Shown here piece after piece: positions 29,401 through 32,500 of a stretch of 32,500 bases of DNA. The translations under genes and the position numbers were made by a program. The stretch covers positions 1,396,825-1,429,324 of the forward strand of contig CAUYUJ010020170.1 of NCBI GenBank assembly GCA_963575745.1, given 5' to 3'. Position 1 is the first letter of the stretch. Every line of letters starts with the position of its first letter. A model generated the notes under the pieces. The model searched no databases. It saw only the letters and a program-made list of their open reading frames with translations, and had not been told where the DNA came from. The stretch is from Prorocentrum cordatum (Eukaryota > Sar > Dinophyceae > Prorocentrales > Prorocentraceae).

Positions 29401-30179
29401 CCCTGGAATGCCTGTCGTTGGGGGGGTACCTCCATGAGGCATTCGGCCTCCGGCGGAGGTGCCCGCATTTTTGACCCACGTTCTTGTGATCACGCTTCGC
29501 TTGTACCACCTCGCCAATCGCCCGGAAGCTTTCCTTCTGCGCTTTGGCATGGCGCTTCCTGGCACATCTGCGGAGCTATCATGTTCGTGGAAGGCCGGTT
29601 CGGCTCCTGCTAAAAGGTTCTGCCAGAGAGAGGGAGGGAAACAGAGAGAGAGAGAGACAGAGAGAGAGCGAGCGGGGACATGTTTCTCATGGCACTGTTC
29701 GCCCGGACCACGGTGTGATATAGTGAGCGTCCGCCCGACGGCCCATACCGCATCCTTCCCTCTAGCAGCAGCCACCGCCCCGGGCGCAAACGCCTGCTCT
29801 CTCCGCACTCCCGCCCAGCGCCCGGGCGGGCCTGGTGTCGGTCTCCAGGGCGACGCCGCGAGGGCGCGCCACGGGAGGTGGCCCAGGACACCCCTCCCCT
29901 CCAGATCATCGGATCCGGGAGCTGTTCGGTTGCGAACGGTCGCGGCCGATTTCGAAGCGCTTCGGCCGCCGCCTCGGCCCGAAGAAGACCCGCAGGGAGA
30001 TGGGGCCCAGGGCTCCGGTTGTGATTCTTCGCGATGCTGCAATGCTGTCGCCACGTCGGGTCTCAGGGCGCGTCGTGGCCTCTGCCACGGCCTGCTCCGT
30101 GCGGGATCCCCCCCGTCCCCAGCGGCCGTTGCGGCTCAAGGTGCTGCCTCGCGGGGCCCTCCTGGTGCACAGGCGGCCC
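29401..30179. other. No gene identified; (GA)n at 29633-29672
   Basis: Frames on both strands are open for long distances because of high GC. Nothing resembles a known domain. Confidence 0.35.
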
Positions 30180-30592
30180 CACCGCCTCCTCGTTCTCCTG
30201 CTCATCTTCCCCCTCCATCCACTCGTCGCGCTCACTCTGCACCTCCAATCCCCTCGTCTTGTTCATCCCCCCCTTTCTCCTCTCCTCGCCGCGCGATCCT
30301 GCTCCCCCTCATCTCGATCTTCTCGCTTTTCCTCCCTCCTCCCTCCTCATCGGTATCCCCTTGTTCCTCCTCGTCCTCGTCATCTGATCCGGCCCCCGCC
30401 TCCTCATCCTCCTCATCAGCATCATTCCTACGCAATTGTCCCTCTTCTCTGGCTTCAGCTCCTCTTCCCCAGTTCATGCTCGCTCTTCTCCGCCTTCACT
30501 GTCGCACCCCCCCTCACCCGAACCCTCTCTCTCTCCCCATCGCCCCTCCCTCCCCCCCTCGTCGTCCCCACGTTCGCTATACGTCGCCCGTC
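30180..30592. repeat. Pyrimidine-rich tract
   Basis: Strongly C+T-biased on this strand for about 400 bp with no clear period. It gives a poly-Ser/Pro frame on one strand and a Glu/Asp-rich frame on the other. Confidence 0.6.
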
Positions 30593-30614
30593 TCCGTTGC
30601 CATCTTGGCCCCAG
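30593..30614 (+). other. Possible second, diverged spliced-leader relict
   Basis: Reads TCCGTTGCCATCTTGG then CCCCAG. It matches the dinoflagellate spliced leader at 18 of 22 positions and shares the A-to-T change at position 6 with the relict at 31381. GCCATCTTGG is also a core word of the array at 25090-25640, so coincidence cannot be excluded. Confidence 0.25.
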
Positions 30615-30676
30615 CCTTGACGAGGGCACCCTCGGCAGGGGTCCCGCGGCGGCGGGCGGGCGGACGGACGGCAGTC

Positions 30677-31110
30677 ACACGCCAGCCGCCCCGCCGCGCG
30701 GCGCGAGGCCGGGAGCCGAGGCGCAGCCTCGGAGCGGCAGCGGCGGGCGGGCACGCCGCGCGACGCAAGGGGCCGAGGGCAGACGTCGGCCGGCGGGCGG
30801 TGCCCACACGCAGTGGGCTTTGGGGGAGCCGCCCCCGAGCGCGCGGCGCGAGGCGCGGGGAGCTGGGGCGCAGCCGCGGAACGGCAGCGGCGGTTCAGCA
30901 CTCACCACCCACCAAACCACCCCAACCCAACCCGAAGGCCCAAATTTATCCTCGATTTCCAGTGGGGGGGTCAGGGAGCATTGAAAAAACACATGGAACC
31001 CGTACCCCCCCCCCCAACCCGAAATTCGATTCAAATTCGAGTCTTCGGGTTGGGTTGGGGTGGTCTGGTAGGTAGTCAAGCACGCCGCGCGAAGCACGGG
31101 GCCAAGGGCG
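30677..31110 (+). repeat. Tandem duplication (about 130-145 bp); second unit carries a MITE
   Basis: Unit 1 contains GCGCGGCGCGAGGC at 30696 and unit 2 the same word at 30841. Both continue GAGGCGCAGCC / GGGGCGCAGCC, then CGGCAGCGGCGG. Unit 1 runs directly into GGGCACGCCGCGCGACGCAA; unit 2 is interrupted at that point by 30902-31078 and resumes AGCACGCCGCGCGAAGCACG. Confidence 0.75.
30902..31078. mobile_element. 177-bp MITE with 5-bp target duplication
   Basis: The left end TCACCACCCACCAAACC and the right-end complement TGACTACCTACCAGACC lead into perfect 22-bp arms, each containing ACCCCAACCCAACCCGAAG (30916-30937 and 31043-31064). AGCAC stands directly outside both ends (30897-30901 and 31079-31083). 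The adjacent tandem unit has the site unoccupied (GGCAC at 30750-30754), which confirms the boundaries. There is a C-run in the interior and no coding capacity. A 5-bp duplication is compatible with several DNA-transposon superfamilies; I cannot assign one. Confidence 0.85.
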
Positions 31111-31338
31111 GGGCCAGCGCCGCGCCCTGCCTCGCCACCGGGCTGATGGAGCTCGCCGTCGAGCTGCAGCAGCATCGGTGGCCGCAGAGCTGCTGGTCAC
31201 AGACTCGTGCACAGGGTTCCTGTCACGGCCTGGGGCAAGGATGGCTCGGAAGACCAGCCTCAATCCTTGACTCGCTTCGCTCATTCCGCCAGCCCATACT
31301 TGCACCACTCGTGCTACATGTTGGTGTGCTCGCGGCGA

Positions 31339-31380
31339 GCGAGACGAAGGAGGAGGAGGAGGAGGAGGAGGAGGAGGAGG
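31339..31380. repeat. GGA-rich tract ending in (GGA)n
   Basis: Runs directly into the spliced-leader relict and probably marks the 5' insertion edge of the retroposed copy. Confidence 0.9.
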
Positions 31381-31402
31381 TCCGTTGCCATTTTGGCTCA
31401 AG
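31381..31402 (+). other. Relict dinoflagellate spliced leader (DinoSL)
   Basis: The sequence TCCGTTGCC followed by ATTTTGGCTCAAG matches the conserved 22-nt leader added by trans-splicing to dinoflagellate mRNAs at 21 of 22 positions; only position 6 differs (T for A). It is followed by unrelated 5'-UTR-like sequence, not by the intron donor of an SL RNA gene, so it is a leader copied back from a mature mRNA. The ATG of the next frame is 139 nt downstream. A pyrimidine-rich acceptor-like CCCCACAG at 31503-31510 lies in between and could trim the relict if the copy were transcribed and trans-spliced again. Confidence 0.9.
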
Positions 31403-31541
31403 TGCGAAACAGTGGCCCTGCGGCTCCGTACTTGTCCGCAGCCACGGGGGCCCAAGGCGGGCTACCCACAAGTCACGCGGACTTTCCCCTCCCGCTTCTG
31501 CTCCCCACAGCCAGGGCCCGCTTCGGCACCGCCTCGCCGCC

Positions 31542-32500
31542 ATGGCCTGGCAGACGAAGGGGGCCGCGAAGAGCAAGAAGGGGAAGGGCAAGGACATGGG
31601 TGGAGGTCAGTCGCCGCCATCAACGGCTGCCTCCCCTCCGAAGTCAGAGCAGAGTCAGAATCAGCCATGGAAATGCAGGTGCTGGTTGGCCACCAACCAT
31701 CTGAGGCTCACCGAAGTTGACCCACCATGGCAGCAGCATGGACCTCAGCTAGGCCAACAGATCTTCCAGTGCCAGAGCCTCCTCAACGCTTTGTCAAAAA
31801 AGGAGGCCGAGGGAGCAGGCGGCGTATCACCCGCGAGGCAGAAGCTGGAGGAGGCCCCAGATGTACTCCGCCAGGAACGCGACAGCTGCAAGAGACCTCA
31901 GCAGCTCTGGAAAGCAGCTAACCTGAAGTTGTTGAAGGCGCAGTCGGCTCAGGTCAAGCACGAGAAGTCGGTCACCATGCGCAGGGACAAAATCGAGTAC
32001 CTGCTCCAGCAGCTCAGCGAGCAGGCGGACTTCGTCTGCTTGGGGAAGGAGGCCACCAAGGAGTGCCACGCTTAGATTTCGGAGCACGTCGCGGAGATGA
32101 CGCTGCGGACGCCCGCGGAGGAGCCTGCAGTAGCCACTCAGGCCCCAGTGGGCCCGTCGGGCACCGAGAGCAGCCTGCTAGCAGAGCTCAGGAGCCTCGC
32201 TATTAAGACCTCCCCGTCGGAGGCCAAGATGCTCAAGTCCCCGATCGAGTCCCTGACCACAACGATCCAGCAGGCGCAACAGCAAGTGGCAGCATCAGCA
32301 GCGGGCGCGGCACCAACAGCGGAACCACAGGCAGAAGCTGCACAGGTCGGTGCCCATGCCAGAGGTTCGAGCAGCCGACCCAGCAGTAGACCAGCAGCAG
32401 CCCCAGCGGCCAGCGGCAACGGCCAGGGTCCAACAGCCCAGGCCACAGCCGAGGCGAGTCGCTCGCGGGGCACCAGTGATGGCAAGGGCGGCGCGAAGGG
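31542..32500 (+). pseudogene. Retroelement ORF1-like reading frame, interrupted by TAG, partial
   Basis: The start is chosen at GCCGCCATGG, a full Kozak context 139 nt after the spliced-leader relict. The first segment is 177 codons. Residues 1-20 are Lys/Gly-rich (AKSKKGKGK). Residues 43-50 (WKCRCWLA) followed by N52 look like the start of a RanBP2-type zinc finger whose second Cys pair is lost. Residues 70-175 are charged and helix-like, probably coiled coil. TAG at 32073 stops it, but the same frame then stays open for 141 codons to the window end, Ala/Gln-rich and closing in a basic Gly/Lys stretch, so the stop is probably a late mutation. The order basic tail, CxC finger, coiled coil, low-complexity region resembles first ORFs of dinoflagellate non-LTR retroelements, from general familiarity and not a search. 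A retroposed cellular gene is the alternative. No reverse transcriptase is within the window. Confidence 0.55.

Noticed and set aside
1-32500. tRNA, rRNA, snRNA or SL RNA genes
   Set aside because: No paired A and B boxes, 5S-like internal promoter, Sm-site-plus-leader arrangement or conserved rRNA block was found by eye on either strand; a covariance-model search would be needed to be certain.

Overview
The window looks like nuclear DNA of a dinoflagellate, most likely a Prorocentrum-type genome. It is GC-rich and gene-poor and is crowded with microsatellites, minisatellites and small foldback elements. The decisive marker is a 22-nt relict of the dinoflagellate spliced leader (31381-31402, 21 of 22 bases), which sits 139 nt upstream of an ATG in a full Kozak context. 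Nothing suggests a bacterium or a virus: I see no operons, Shine-Dalgarno sites, rRNA or tRNA. The genus is an inference from general familiarity with such repeats; no search was possible.

Layout. 0-3 kb: a GGAA microsatellite, a dispersed repeat, a 70-bp A-tailed insertion with a 15-bp target duplication, and two diverged tandem arrays (about 85 bp and 73 bp). 3-6.2 kb: mostly unique sequence, a 179-bp MITE-like element, a twin hairpin, an AC-rich element and a second copy of a foldback repeat. 6.5-8.5 kb: a CAAGATGGC-type degenerate array and a 311-bp satellite. 8.5-10.8 kb: two inverted copies of a foldback element around a nearly homogeneous 90-bp minisatellite. 10.8-12.4 kb: a palindromic 31-bp minisatellite with a 429-bp higher-order period. 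12.4-14.5 kb: purine, TA and GA tracts. 14.6-16.8 kb: two arrays of a 99-bp (33-codon) repeat sharing one terminal sequence. 17.9-18.7 kb: GAC and GTC tracts facing each other. 18.9-24 kb: dispersed repeats, two foldback elements, a lower-GC unique block without recognised genes and an AGCTAA satellite. 24-27 kb: further copies of earlier families and simple repeats. 27.3 kb: a probable exon for a UBZ4 (RAD18-type) zinc finger behind a CTC polypyrimidine tract. 27.7-31 kb: more foldback elements, including a 177-bp MITE whose empty target site survives in the neighbouring tandem copy. 31.4-32.5 kb: the spliced-leader relict and a decayed retroelement-type reading frame running off the window.

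There is no complete, confidently functional protein gene. The long open frames are by-products of GC-rich repeats whose unit length is a multiple of three. The biological content is mobile-element history: two insertions can be resolved against paralogous empty sites, and one insertion carries the mark of trans-splicing followed by reverse transcription.
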